From NCBI RefSeq assembly GCF_021233435.1, contig NZ_CP089468.1, positions 1,736,001 through 1,800,000 of the forward strand: a stretch of DNA of 64,000 nt, given 5' to 3'. Positions 44,496 to 53,198 of this stretch are shown one piece after another (the stretch's first letter is position 1; each line of letters starts with the position of its first letter). The notes under the pieces were generated by a model. The model was not told where the DNA came from. It worked only from the letters and a program-made list of their open reading frames with translations, and ran no database searches. A program made the position numbers and the translations under genes. Source of the stretch: Halobacterium noricense. GTDB lineage: Archaea > Halobacteriota > Halobacteria > Halobacteriales > Halobacteriaceae.

Positions 44496-45758
44496 TCAGA
44501 GACCAAGATCTTCCCGGACGTCCGCGGCGGAAAGTATCCCACTCTCGGCGAAGAAGTCCTGAATTCCTGGTCCAGTCGCATCCCCAGGACCGAGACTAAA
44601 CATAGGGTCCCGCAAACTGTTCTCAAGTAGTGCGAGGAGTGCGTCGGCTTCGACGAGCCGAACTTCCTGTATGTCGGTCGTGATTTTGAGAGTTCGAACC
44701 GCCTCTTGGCTCTCGTCAGAAATGCCACCGGATATAACCGCGAAGTAGATGTTCCGGAACCCTTGGTTTCGGAGGGTTGGAACCTCTCTGTTGATATAAT
44801 CTTGAAACTGTCTTTCATCCCCCGTGTTTATGCTATACCCGTCACGACGGACTTTCGCATCGTAGATTATTGCGTAGTTATGCATCCGATCCTTAGCGAC
44901 ACCGTCGGGGTTTCGACCCATCCCTTGGCCCAATTCCTCAACCTCGAATCCGATCATTCGGAGGCATTTCGCGAGGCGGTTCTCAAACAGCGTCTCAACG
45001 GCGTTCCCAGTCTCATCGGCAAGTTCCTCCATCTCCTCGGTATTATCCGCAAGGTCCGGGAGAATAGACACAATCGGTGGTGTGTAGCTATCTGGGAGTG
45101 TTTGATGTGTGGTCTCCGCTGACCCATCATCGTCATCTTCGTCGAACTCGTCGCGCTGTTGCCAGTACCAAAAGGCGTGCTCAACGGTCCACAGATGCAT
45201 TTCTCGCCCAGTATAGTCAGCCAGCGATTCGCGCATCTCCTCGTTTAACTCCCAGAACTCAGCATAGCTGTCAGCCAGGTCGTCTTTCGGCTCCCAGATT
45301 GCAAGGTCGGAGAGCGCATTCACCATCGACGTGTAATAGATGGGGTATCGGTCAGGGTCGTGTACTTGCCAGAAGTACGAGAGAAAGTACGGAATTGACC
45401 CTGGACGAGGTGCTTTTCTGAGGTCCTCCGCTTCGTTGCGAAGACGTTCGACGAACCCTTCCAGGGTACGAATCCTCTCTTTGGCCGCACTCTCGTCTTC
45501 TGGTGGTTGGATGAGGTTTCGGAGGAGATCAGCAAGTTCGTCCCGCCGACCTTCGCCAGCGGAACTGTAGAGCATATTGAAAAACATCATCCCGTTCATA
45601 CCTTTGAACCCCCAGTATGGGAATCGCTTATTTTGCCCATCAATCTCCGACTTGAACTCGCCCAGCGCCATGTCTTCATCGAGGAAAGAGCCTATGAGGT
45701 CACGGAGACGGGGGAGTCTATCATGTCGGCGCTCGTCGGCCGTCTCCATGTCGACAAT
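44496..45758 (-). pseudogene. Restriction-like nuclease gene, main fragment, split by IS
   Basis: The remaining frame encodes about 420 residues. A helical N-terminal region (FKGMNGMMFFNMLYSSAGEG; PYFLSYFWQVHDPDRYPIYY) recalls the targeting part of McrB-like proteins. The C-terminal part has a PD-(D/E)XK-like core, GRNPDGVAKDRMHNYAIIYD with AKVRR, as in type II restriction enzymes of the AlwI kind. Reading upstream across the insertion sequence and one target copy continues the frame to MPLADTQQLTRVWDAFEENE at 47259. The intact protein would have been 449 residues. No methyltransferase gene is nearby. The downstream METADERR start might still give a shortened protein. Confidence 0.75.
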
Positions 45759-45769
45759 ATCACCCTGGC

Positions 45770-47172
45770 CATTCGTCTTTAGCTAAGCGAGGAACCGCGT
45801 GACAGCAGCGGCTTATCGAGGATACTTTTTGAGAGGAACGAGGAGGCGGCAAGTGTGCACCAAGACGCCTCCTCATCGAGAATCATGCGTCGTCTTACTA
45901 CACTGTTTCCTTCTGAGTTCCTCGAAGAGCACGCCGAGGAACTCGGCGTGGTCGAACGCGAGGGCAAGCTTCAGATTCCCGTCCTCGTATGGGCGCTCGT
46001 GTTCGGCTTCGCCACAGGAGAGAGCCGAACACTCGCTGGGTTCAGACGTAGCTACAACTCCACAGCCGATGAGACGATCTCTCCCGGTGGCTTCTATCAC
46101 CGGCTGACGCCGTCACTTGCAGAGTATCTCCGCGACCTCGTCGAGCGTGGTCTCGACGAGGTCGCTGTTCCCGACGCTGTTGACGCTGATATCGACCGAT
46201 TTAGAGACGTGATGATCGCTGATGGAACGGTGCTGCGGTTGCACGAGTTCCTTTCCGACGAGTTCCAAGCTCGCCACGAGGAGCAGGCTGGAGCGAAGCT
46301 CCACCTGCTCCACAATGCCACCGACCAGACGATTGAACGGATTGACGTGACCGATGAAAAAGCGCACGACAGCACGTTGTTCAAGACGGGGTCGTGGCTG
46401 CATGGACGGCTGGTTTTGTTTGACCTAGCGTACTTCAAGTACCGCCGCTTTGCGCTGATCGACGAGAACGACGGCTACTTTGTGAGCCGGTTGAAGCAGA
46501 ACGCGAATCCGGTGATAACAGAGGAGTTACGGGAATGGCGCGGGCGCGCCATTCCCTTGGAAGAGGAGAAGATCCACGACGTAGTCGGTGATCTCTCGCG
46601 GGAGTACATTGACGTAGAGGTCGAAGCGGAGTTCAAGCGGGGTCAGTACGAGGGAACACGGTCGCTAGACACGAAGCGGTTCCGCGTCGTCGGCGTCCGG
46701 GACGAGGACGCCGACGACTACCATCTGTACATCACAAATCTACCGAGAGAAGAGTTTCTCCCGGCAGATCTAGGGACGCTGTATCGGTGTCGATGGGAGG
46801 TAGAAACGCTGTTTCGTGAGTTGAAGACGCAATACGAACTAGATGAGTTCGACACGAGCAACCCTGTTGTGGTGGAGATTTTGCTGTATGCGGCGTTGCT
46901 GTCGCTGCTAGTGAGCCGTGAGTTGTTGGATCTGGTCACCGAGCAGGCTGACGACGAGATCGTGTTTCCACCGGAACGCTGGGCGGCGACCTTCCGGTCG
47001 CACGCCCAGCTCATTCTTCACGAACTCGGTGAGTTCCTCGGCTACTCACCACCGCCGCTGTTGGAGCGGCTGATCGAAGACGCACAGAAGATCCACCAGC
47101 AACGACCGATACTGCAAGAGACGCTCGCTACCGCTACGCAACCGAGGTGTGAGGCTTAGCTAAAGACGAATG
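45770..47172 (+). mobile_element. IS4-family insertion sequence (ISH8-like)
   Basis: 1403 bp. Perfect 19-bp terminal inverted repeats: CATTCGTCTTTAGCTAAGC at 45770-45788 and its complement at 47154-47172. Flanking 11-bp direct repeats ATCACCCTGGC at 45759-45769 and 47173-47183 are the target duplication. Size, repeat length and transposase type match the haloarchaeal ISH8 group of IS4; the exact name would need a database match. Ends, duplication and transposase are all intact, which suggests recent transposition. Confidence 0.93.
45885..47159 (+). CDS. IS4-family transposase
   Basis: About 424 residues from MRRLTTLFPSEFLEEHAEEL. DDE residues are visible: Asp in RDVMIADGTVLRLHEF, Asp in LVLFDLAYFKYRRFALIDEN, and Glu in the YREK-like YRCRWEVETLFRELKTQYEL. 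It fills the insertion sequence. An in-frame GTG ten codons upstream is an alternative start. The frame is uninterrupted, so the element may be active. Confidence 0.92.
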   Translation: MRRLTTLFPSEFLEEHAEELGVVEREGKLQIPVLVWALVFGFATGESRTLAGFRRSYNSTADETISPGGFYHRLTPSLAEYLRDLVERGLDEVAVPDAVDADIDRFRDVMIADGTVLRLHEFLSDEFQARHEEQAGAKLHLLHNATDQTIERIDVTDEKAHDSTLFKTGSWLHGRLVLFDLAYFKYRRFALIDENDGYFVSRLKQNANPVITEELREWRGRAIPLEEEKIHDVVGDLSREYIDVEVEAEFKRGQYEGTRSLDTKRFRVVGVRDEDADDYHLYITNLPREEFLPADLGTLYRCRWEVETLFRELKTQYELDEFDTSNPVVVEILLYAALLSLLVSRELLDLVTEQADDEIVFPPERWAATFRSHAQLILHELGEFLGYSPPPLLERLIEDAQKIHQQRPILQETLATATQPRCEA

Positions 47173-47259
47173 ATCACCCTGGCTATCTTGCATCCGGTAT
47201 TCATTTTCCTCGAATGCATCCCAGACGCGAGTTAGCTGTTGGGTATCAGCAAGCGGCAT
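47173..47259 (-). pseudogene. N-terminal fragment of the IS-split nuclease gene
   Basis: 29 codons from ATG at 47259, MPLADTQQLTRVWDAFEENE then YRMQDSQGD, run straight into the target duplication. Joined to 45758 with one target copy they read on in frame (IVD, then METADERR). This is the missing start of the gene at 44496-45758. Confidence 0.8.
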
Positions 47260-47337
47260 CTTATCTGGTTTTCAGACCACGTACTCAAGGTAGTTCCCCC
47301 TCTCTGAACTGGAAACACCAACCCTATTGTATCAGTT

Positions 47338-47351
47338 AGTAAAGGTTTACT
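47338..47351. promoter_or_regulatory. Palindrome between divergent genes
   Basis: AGTAAA and TTTACT flank GG. It sits between the leftward split nuclease gene and the rightward gene at 47386, followed at once by a TATA-like ATACTATAC. It could be a shared operator or core promoter element. Confidence 0.5.
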
Positions 47352-47385
47352 ATACTATACTTCTTATTTTTACTCGGGAACACCC

Positions 47386-48212
47386 GTGACTGACAAGTCC
47401 AGCGATCAGCTTCGCTTCGGTGAAAATGGCGAGCTCAAAGAGAGAGAAGAAGAATCACAGTCAACAGCCAATCTGAAAGACGACGGTGATCCTATGGGGA
47501 GATTCCAAACCAAAGGTGGATTCTCGATATTCCCCGTTAGTTCGTTACTCCAAAAATCGGTTAGGCGATCAGATGAAGAACTCGCGGCATGGGCGGCCTG
47601 GGAACTCGTCCGATCAGGCTACGAATCGATGTTCTGGAAACGTGTACTCACAATAGCCACCGAGGATATTAGCGTCAGAGATGACGTGACTACACAGATA
47701 CGTTCACTGTACAAGCTCGGAACCGGCCAGGAGAATGCTACGAGTGGATGGTCAGGCGATGAGGAAAGAGGACGTATCTGTGCGATCAGGGCGGCCCTCA
47801 CATGCGCCCAAGCGGAGTCCAGCCGGTTGAGTGACATCTCAACAACACCTTTGAGCGGATCGCTGACGAGCGTGTCAACGCCGCTGAGGAAGGTCGTGAC
47901 CCAGTCTACGACTTCCCCGCCGGCCAGCTCAATATTGATGGTCAATACGATGTGATTCACGATATGCATACCTCGACTGGGTCGGGGAGGAATCGCGGCT
48001 ACAAGCACTTCCTGGTAAACTCGTCAAGAACAGATTCGGTGGCTGATCAGGAAGTGCACTTCAAGCGGATTAACATGGAACTGGTTGAACGAGCTGATGA
48101 CACCGACGCTGAGTTCTCCGATACTGAGATGGACCACGCATTAAGTACAGTTGATTCAGAAAATCCGTGGCGAGAACCCGATTTTGAACAGGACACACTT
48201 GGTTCTAAGTAA
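47386..48212 (+). pseudogene. Frameshifted gene, RarA/MgsA C-terminal-like protein
   Basis: The first frame from a GTG reads FQTKGGFSIFPVSSLLQKSV, RRSDEELAAWAAWELVRSGY and RVLTIATEDISVRDDVTTQI, similar in pattern to the C-terminal domain of RarA/MgsA AAA proteins, without the ATPase part. Near 47840 the coding sense passes to another frame (NTFERIADERVNAAEEGRDP; DVIHDMHTSTGSGRNRGYKH) that runs to 48212. One missing base explains the shift. The product would be about 275 residues if repaired. Function in the element unknown. Confidence 0.6.
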
Positions 48213-48860
48213 TATTGAGCCCCAAATTTCGACGCCCCTAAACACCCCGATAGATGCCCTGACACACCCCCTCGGCTAATTTTACAGACGGCTCCGATTT
48301 CACCGGAAGGTGGTTTGGTGTCCCCGAGTCATTCGGGTGTAATCTACTGAACGGATAGAAATTCTCACCCCCCAGATTTCCTAAGTCGCCCACGTGCTTG
48401 ACACCCCCCTCATTTCCTAAGTCTTTGAGGTGAGAAAGAGACGGTGGCCTTGCGAGCTGGCCGACACGGGTGATGGCATGCCAGTTCGATTCAAGGACTG
48501 GTAACACGACGACGATCTCACGGAACTATTCTCCTTAATGTACTAAGATTTGAATCGTTTTCCTTACACAGACAACCGTATGCTGTCTATCATTTCATAG
48601 TCGTAATTGATCTGGAAATCGTTAATTTGCTCCCACGGTATATTGGGGAATGAATAGCTCGTCAAAACCGGTATTAACTCAGGGTGTCTCGTTATCTACG
48701 AGAGGTGACAAAGTAGAGACTACGCGGTTAGAACGGGATGAGGGAGGTGCCTCAGTGGAACGCCGGGTCAAACGTTCCTACTATTGTGTTGCCCTTGATG
48801 GGTTATTACTCTTACTGGGGATGATCTTGATCCCGTGATACCGTATCTCTGATATAATTA
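48213..48860. other. Non-coding region with iteron-like repeats
   Basis: About 650 bases without a convincing gene. A 62-residue frame at 48650-48838 with a hydrophobic end is doubtful. The block CACCCCCC-NN-ATTTCCTAAGTC occurs twice, 36 bases apart (ending at 48387 and 48423), with a weaker C-run relative near 48262. AATGTACTAAG at 48537-48547 matches a promoter motif found twice more in the element. The region lies directly upstream of the Cys-cluster ATPase and is a candidate origin or control region. Confidence 0.5.
48366..48423. repeat. Tandem direct repeats with C-runs
   Basis: Two copies of CACCCCCC-NN-ATTTCCTAAGTC, with ATTTCCTAAGTC at 48376-48387 and 48412-48423. On the minus strand each reads GACTTAGGAAAT followed by a run of G. 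A motif next to a G-string is also the layout of haloarchaeal origin boxes, but the core sequence is different. Confidence 0.7.
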
Positions 48861-50732
48861 ATGGATGACCATTCAGTCCCCAGTGACGACGACAAGCCTA
48901 CACAAATACCTGAAGATGTGATAATAGAGAAAGGTGATACAATCAGATCAGAAGTCTCTGGATATATCCATGATCTCCTCCGTCAGTGGTCGACTGAGAG
49001 TCCCTTTCTCGTTCATTTCAAAACGACTCAAGGAACTGGCAAAACAACCGGAGGAATGGACGCGGTCGAAATAAAAGGTCCCGCGGCGGCATTTGGCCCG
49101 CGACACGTCGATATTGACGAGGATGCGGATCGGTTCGGAGAGAGATACAGCATTAGATTTGTCGGCAAGGACAAGGCCTGTACGAACGACCGATTCAAAG
49201 ACAAGCATAGCTCTGTGAGCAAAGAAGTCAGTAAGGATTGGTGTGATGGTTGCCCAGAGAGAGACAGGTGCGAATATTTTGAGCCGTTCAACCAAATCGA
49301 AAACGAAACCCGTAGCCTAACGGCCCCTCACAATTACCTCGAAATCTTCCCAGACATTCTCGATCAGTGGGATGAAATTGAGGTTATACTGATCGACGAG
49401 ACTCCGTGGTACAATATTTTCGAAAAAGCCATTCAAATTGGAGCCCAGGACATCACCCACACACGAAGCGCACTCAGAAACCTTGATGAAGGAAATAAGA
49501 GTGACAGCGAAACCATCGAGGACTCATTATTACTCCTTGATACGATGTCCTCGGCACTGACTGACGAAGACGGCGGTGAAAAACAGTCTAACCGAGCCTA
49601 CAAGCTTGCCACCGGTATTGATTTCAGTGAATTATCTACTGAGTTGACCGAGATTCATGATGAGCGAGTGCTTGATGGAACTGATTATACTGACGCAATC
49701 GTCGCTATTGCGGATAATTTAGAAGAAGTTGAGCGAACCACTCACTGGGCGAGTGAGCAAGGTATAATCGACGAATGTGACTCTCCACCGGACGAACTCT
49801 GGGGAGTTGATAACAGCACCAAGGACAACGCAAGCTTCGAACTCCGATGGCGCAACTTCGATCTGATGGAGATCGCTCGCCAAAAGCCAGTATTTGTCCT
49901 CGCTACAGAGATGCCAACTGAAAGCGTCGAAGCAATATTTGAATTGCCTGTTGTCACGGTCGAGGATACCGTCTCTCCAGATGCGGAAGTTATCCAGTTA
50001 GATTCACGAATGGCCGGCATCACGCGACTCCGAAAGCGAAACCAAACATTCGAAAACTTGGTAGAGTTCACACGCTTAGCTCTACGCCGGGAGTGTGCCA
50101 CCGGGAGAAAGACACTAATTGGAGTGAAAAAAGCCCTCAAAGATGATGTGCGTGAGCAACTACAAGAGAGTGGATTTGTCGAAGGCGACGATTTTGAACT
50201 TGGGTATTATTACGGGATGACGGGTAGCAATCGGTTTGAGGACTGTGACGCTTTTGTTGGCTTCGGCACTCCCGGCCTGTCTAACAACGTGACGGATACC
50301 AGTAGTGTCGTCTCCGGTGTATCGGAAAAAATCTTACAACAGGAGGGTCGCGAAGGAGAACTCCGAGATGCAATCCATCGCATCCGCCCAGCCCGTATGG
50401 AAGCCACTCCTCGGGTTTACTTGTTCACCAACGCGGTTGACCTCAGCTCGGATTTCAGCGGCACATATGAGCGATTCAATACACCTGACATTCGATCTAA
50501 GCTTACTCAACAGGTTGAGACAGCTGAGCGACAAAGCCGGATTCAGAAATTCATCCGAGACTCATCGCCTGATCCGACAATTACACAGATGGTGAAAACA
50601 CTACCATATGGACATTCTACGCTTACGTCCGAACTCCGGCACCTCAACAAACAGGGCGTAACAGAATCTCATGAGGATACAACGAAGGGACGGGGAAACA
50701 ATCCCACACGATACCGGCTCATTAGTTCTTAG
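48861..50732 (+). CDS. P-loop ATPase with Cys cluster, XPD-like helicase candidate
   Basis: 623 residues. Walker A is TTQGTGKTTGG (55-65). Cysteines follow in KACTNDRFKD (near 106) and WCDGCPERDRCEYFEPF (near 128-140), placed like the Fe-S domain of XPD/Rad3 helicases. Walker B is VILIDETPW (near 178). Later segments (QKPVFVLATEMPTESVEAIF; DAFVGFGTPGLSNN) fit motifs V-VI of a helicase only loosely. The C-terminus is a winged helix (TQMVKTLPYGHSTLTSELRH). It is the largest gene of the element and a candidate replication protein. DET replaces the usual DEAH box. Confidence 0.65.
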   Translation: MDDHSVPSDDDKPTQIPEDVIIEKGDTIRSEVSGYIHDLLRQWSTESPFLVHFKTTQGTGKTTGGMDAVEIKGPAAAFGPRHVDIDEDADRFGERYSIRFVGKDKACTNDRFKDKHSSVSKEVSKDWCDGCPERDRCEYFEPFNQIENETRSLTAPHNYLEIFPDILDQWDEIEVILIDETPWYNIFEKAIQIGAQDITHTRSALRNLDEGNKSDSETIEDSLLLLDTMSSALTDEDGGEKQSNRAYKLATGIDFSELSTELTEIHDERVLDGTDYTDAIVAIADNLEEVERTTHWASEQGIIDECDSPPDELWGVDNSTKDNASFELRWRNFDLMEIARQKPVFVLATEMPTESVEAIFELPVVTVEDTVSPDAEVIQLDSRMAGITRLRKRNQTFENLVEFTRLALRRECATGRKTLIGVKKALKDDVREQLQESGFVEGDDFELGYYYGMTGSNRFEDCDAFVGFGTPGLSNNVTDTSSVVSGVSEKILQQEGREGELRDAIHRIRPARMEATPRVYLFTNAVDLSSDFSGTYERFNTPDIRSKLTQQVETAERQSRIQKFIRDSSPDPTITQMVKTLPYGHSTLTSELRHLNKQGVTESHEDTTKGRGNNPTRYRLISS

Positions 50733-51028
50733 CTCTACAGTTATTTAATTCGGCAAAGCGCAAAATACCTACAATAATAATAGTAGGGAAACATCGACTT
50801 CGCCAATTAATAAAAGTAGATCTTGCTGACATGCCATCAACCAAGATATACGAGTAAAGTAGGCCACAGTACTCCCAAGACAAAGTAACAGAAAGTAAAC
50901 ACTTAACACATCTTCCCACATATATCTAAACACGGGAAAACCCCAGAGCTACAGCTTCAAACAACTGGTTTGGAGAAGCCGGTGTGGTAGCACCGATTCT
51001 GTAGGTTGCCCGTGGAGACGAGAACCTA
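50733..51028. other. AT-rich gap with leader hairpins
   Basis: No gene seen. It contains one copy of the 12-mer ATGCCATCAACC (50831-50842). Just before the next start are two small inverted repeats, CGGTG/CACCG (50980-50995) and AGGTT/AACCT (51003-51027), the second ending one base before the ATG. They could form a structured leader on the mRNA. Confidence 0.5.
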
Positions 51029-51268
51029 ATGTCAAACACGACTTCCGGAGTGGAAACGCTGTCGGTCACCGAGACTGAGATCAGCTATATCGACGCTCAC
51101 CGCGTCGTCAACAGGGAAGAACGAGTTCCCGGTCAGCACCCTGATCCATCACTACGTTCCGATGGTCAGACGGAATACACCGAGCGATACATCGAGTGTC
51201 TGGACTGTGGAGCCGAGAGGTTGAGCAAGGATGATTTCCCAGTTGAGTGCAACGGAGGTCAGCGATGA
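51029..51268 (+). CDS. Small zinc-ribbon-like protein, operon gene 1
   Basis: 79 residues. The C-terminus YIECLDCGAERLSKDDFPVE plus CNGG gives three Cys, a partial zinc ribbon. The N-terminal half is acidic (TEISYIDAHRVVNREERVPG). Its TGA overlaps the next ATG (ATGA), so translation is coupled to the following gene. Such trios are frequent in haloarchaeal accessory DNA; the function is unknown. Confidence 0.7.
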   Translation: MSNTTSGVETLSVTETEISYIDAHRVVNREERVPGQHPDPSLRSDGQTEYTERYIECLDCGAERLSKDDFPVECNGGQR

Positions 51269-51759
51269 AGATCGTCGACGCTCAGATCGACTGGCGGGAG
51301 GACGTCGGGAATGATCCCCGACTGGAGGTCCTCGTCGACGAAACGCCAGACCGGTCCGCACTTCGTTTCGAGCACGAGAGCGGACTCTGGACAGCCATCG
51401 ACGACGGTTACGTCGAGTACTTCGCCTGGAGCGGTGACGGGAATGATGGCGGTTTCTCCGGTCGGTCGTTCGAGGTGACGACCGTCAACGGCGAACAGGT
51501 CACGCTCAGAGGCCCGTGGAGTTCGAGAGCCGGCTGTGTGAACAAGCGACGGTTCGGGCCGGTCGTCGACGTGCGACTTTCGACCGACCCCAGCGTGCTC
51601 GAAAGAGGCTACACGTTCCAAACGGGAACCTTGACGTTGTCGGCGGCGAAGCAAGCTATCGACATCGCGGACGACGAAGCGCACTTCGAGCGGGTCGAGA
51701 AATTCGACAATAACGAACCCTACTGGGTGCCCGTCCGGGACGGCGGAGGTAGTGAATAA
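51265..51759 (+). CDS. Hypothetical protein, operon gene 2
   Basis: 164 residues beginning MKIVDAQIDWREDVGNDPRL. Predominantly beta (LRFEHESGLWTAIDDGYVEY; SFEVTTVNGEQVTLRGPWSS), with a helix near the C-terminus (SAAKQAIDIADDEAHFERVE). No catalytic motif is visible. It is flanked by overlapping start and stop codons on both sides, between the zinc-ribbon and SWIM genes. It is higher in GC than its surroundings in the element. Confidence 0.7.
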   Translation: MKIVDAQIDWREDVGNDPRLEVLVDETPDRSALRFEHESGLWTAIDDGYVEYFAWSGDGNDGGFSGRSFEVTTVNGEQVTLRGPWSSRAGCVNKRRFGPVVDVRLSTDPSVLERGYTFQTGTLTLSAAKQAIDIADDEAHFERVEKFDNNEPYWVPVRDGGGSE

Positions 51760-52145
51760 TGTCGTCCCAGTCAGTCCAGTCGCCGGTCAAGCCACGCACG
51801 ATTCGGGCGGCAAGGGAACACATGACCGTCATCGAAGAAGCTCGAGCCTTATTCGAGGTGACGACGGAGTCGGGGTCAGCCTACACGGTGGACCTACGAG
51901 AACCAGCCTGTAGCTGTCCTGATTTCCAACATCGCCAGAGCGTGAAAGAGTGTAAGCATATTCGGCGGGTTCGAATTGAGGTCGGTCAGGTTGACGTCGA
52001 GACGCTTGAAATGAACATCATCGAGATGGCGGATAATCTCGAATCGAACGCCGCCGATCTCGAAGCACAGGCCCAAGACTTCACTGACACCGTTAACGAG
52101 CTCCGAGATGCTCTTGACCGAATAGAGGAGGTTTCGGGCCGATGA
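51759..52145 (+). CDS. SWIM zinc-finger protein, operon gene 3
   Basis: 128 residues. The SWIM signature CxCx(n)CxH is complete: C51 and C53 in PACSCPDFQHRQ, C65 and H67 in KECKHIRR. The C-terminal half is a coiled coil (NIIEMADNLESNAADLEAQA; QDFTDTVNELRDALDRIEEV). SWIM domains bind DNA or proteins. The start overlaps the stop of the previous gene by one base. Confidence 0.85.
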   Translation: MSSQSVQSPVKPRTIRAAREHMTVIEEARALFEVTTESGSAYTVDLREPACSCPDFQHRQSVKECKHIRRVRIEVGQVDVETLEMNIIEMADNLESNAADLEAQAQDFTDTVNELRDALDRIEEVSGR

Positions 52146-52315
52146 ACTAGGAGGGTATTCGACCCGAATCCCAGGAGTTGATTCGACGCGATCGCTCTCA
52201 ACGGACCTCGGCGGTCTATCAGGGGTACCGAGACCCAACGGCACCGGTTGGTGCGGAGTGTACGGTCAAGGCCGGCGAGGAATCGGTTTCATCGATGCCG
52301 CGACACAGCGGATGA
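52142..52315 (+). pseudogene. Short ORF with in-frame TAG at codon 3
   Basis: An ATG overlaps the SWIM stop (ATGA). The frame reads M-N-TAG, then EGIRPESQELIRRDRSQRTS and AVYQGYRDPTAPVGAECTVK to a TGA at 52313. The sequence after the TAG has coding-like composition. It is probably a small fourth operon gene inactivated by a nonsense change; a later non-ATG start is an alternative. Confidence 0.35.
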
Positions 52316-52388
52316 GTAGCGAGTAGCTCATTCTTGTGGGCTTATCGAGTCTATCAGCCAGTCGTATAATGCATCAACACTCTAACTC

Positions 52389-52470
52389 CAATACATACAC
52401 CAGAGTGGGCGCGCTGTGAGCGGCAAGTTGCTTGATTCAGATATTCGATCAAACGTGAGAATGTACTAAG
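52389..52470 (+). promoter_or_regulatory. Duplicated promoter region, copy 1
   Basis: CAATACATACACCAGAGTG at the left and GATATTCGATC...GAATGTACTAAG at the right recur, with few changes, at 53199-53286. AATGTACTAAG ends 24 bases before the ATG at 52495, a promoter-like spacing for a leaderless or short-leader transcript. Confidence 0.55.
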
Positions 52471-52494
52471 TGCGGGGAAACAAACACGAATGCG

Positions 52495-52899
52495 ATGGAA
52501 CAGTTTAGCGAGGAGTGGATTGGCGCACCTGACAGTGAGCTACCGTCGGAACTTCTTAATCGATTCGGGAAGTTCAAGCCGTGCGATGGGTGTGGTGAGG
52601 CGAAGATCGCACTGTCCGGGGAGGAACTAAACGCGGCGTACGTGTGTTACGAGTGCGGAACTCAGTATCAGATGCACGAAGTTGAGGAGGACGGCTTCCT
52701 GAGCTCACTGTTGTCTCCATCGGATGGGGACGATGGTCGGTTCGGGAAGTCAAGGGAGCAAGCCGCGAAGGACGGGACTCGGAACGCCGGTAAGAGCCTT
52801 CAGATGGTGGGTCTCCTGTGTTGCCTGACCATCGTTGGGGCCATCATCGGTATCCCGCTTCTGATTGTCGGGATACACTTGGAGAACAAGCATGAGTGA
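52495..52899 (+). CDS. Zinc-ribbon membrane protein of the element
   Basis: 134 residues. The N-terminal soluble part holds a four-Cys ribbon (FKPCDGCGEAKIALSG; YVCYECGTQYQMHEV). One strong membrane helix follows near the C-terminus (MVGLLCCLTIVGAIIGIPLL). The zinc ribbon would face the cytosol or surface depending on topology. The last four codons overlap the next small zinc-finger frame. It has a promoter nearly identical to that of the gene at 53312. Confidence 0.7.
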   Translation: MEQFSEEWIGAPDSELPSELLNRFGKFKPCDGCGEAKIALSGEELNAAYVCYECGTQYQMHEVEEDGFLSSLLSPSDGDDGRFGKSREQAAKDGTRNAGKSLQMVGLLCCLTIVGAIIGIPLLIVGIHLENKHE

Positions 52900-53066
52900 A
52901 TCTCACTGTGAAGCGTGCGGGAAGGAACAAACGAAGGAAGAATACGTTTCTGTGGGTCGTCGGCGCCAGCGGCCAATAAATTCGATCTCGGCGTACCGAC
53001 ACGCGACCACCAGTCGTTTGTGACGACTGTTACGAGGACGCGGTCGAACGAATCATGGCTGGATAA
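52892..53066 (+). pseudogene. Frameshifted small zinc-finger gene
   Basis: MSESHCEACGKEQTKEEYVS starts inside the previous gene's end and runs to TGA at 53021. In a neighbouring frame the sequence goes on as CDDCYEDAVERIMAG and ends at 53066. Restoring one base gives a 58-residue protein with two CxxC pairs, a normal small zinc finger, so the gene is probably broken. Confidence 0.55.
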
Positions 53067-53198
53067 GCTACTTTGGGTTCGGATTTTCGATATGCTCCCC
53101 TATGCCATCAATCCCAGCGAGCTGTGGGAGAGGGAGGATTGGACTGTTTGGTGATTCTGGTGTATTATGTGCGCATAATCACGTACCTACTGTAGTGA

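Noticed and set aside
48360-48430. Possible CRISPR array
   Set aside because: Only two repeat units with a C-run and no further copies or cas genes; direct repeats fit iterons or regulatory boxes better.
48238-48507. 89-residue minus-strand frame across the iteron-like repeats
   Set aside because: The frame is generated by the direct repeats (HLKDLGNEGGVKHVGDLGNL) and shows no coding signature.
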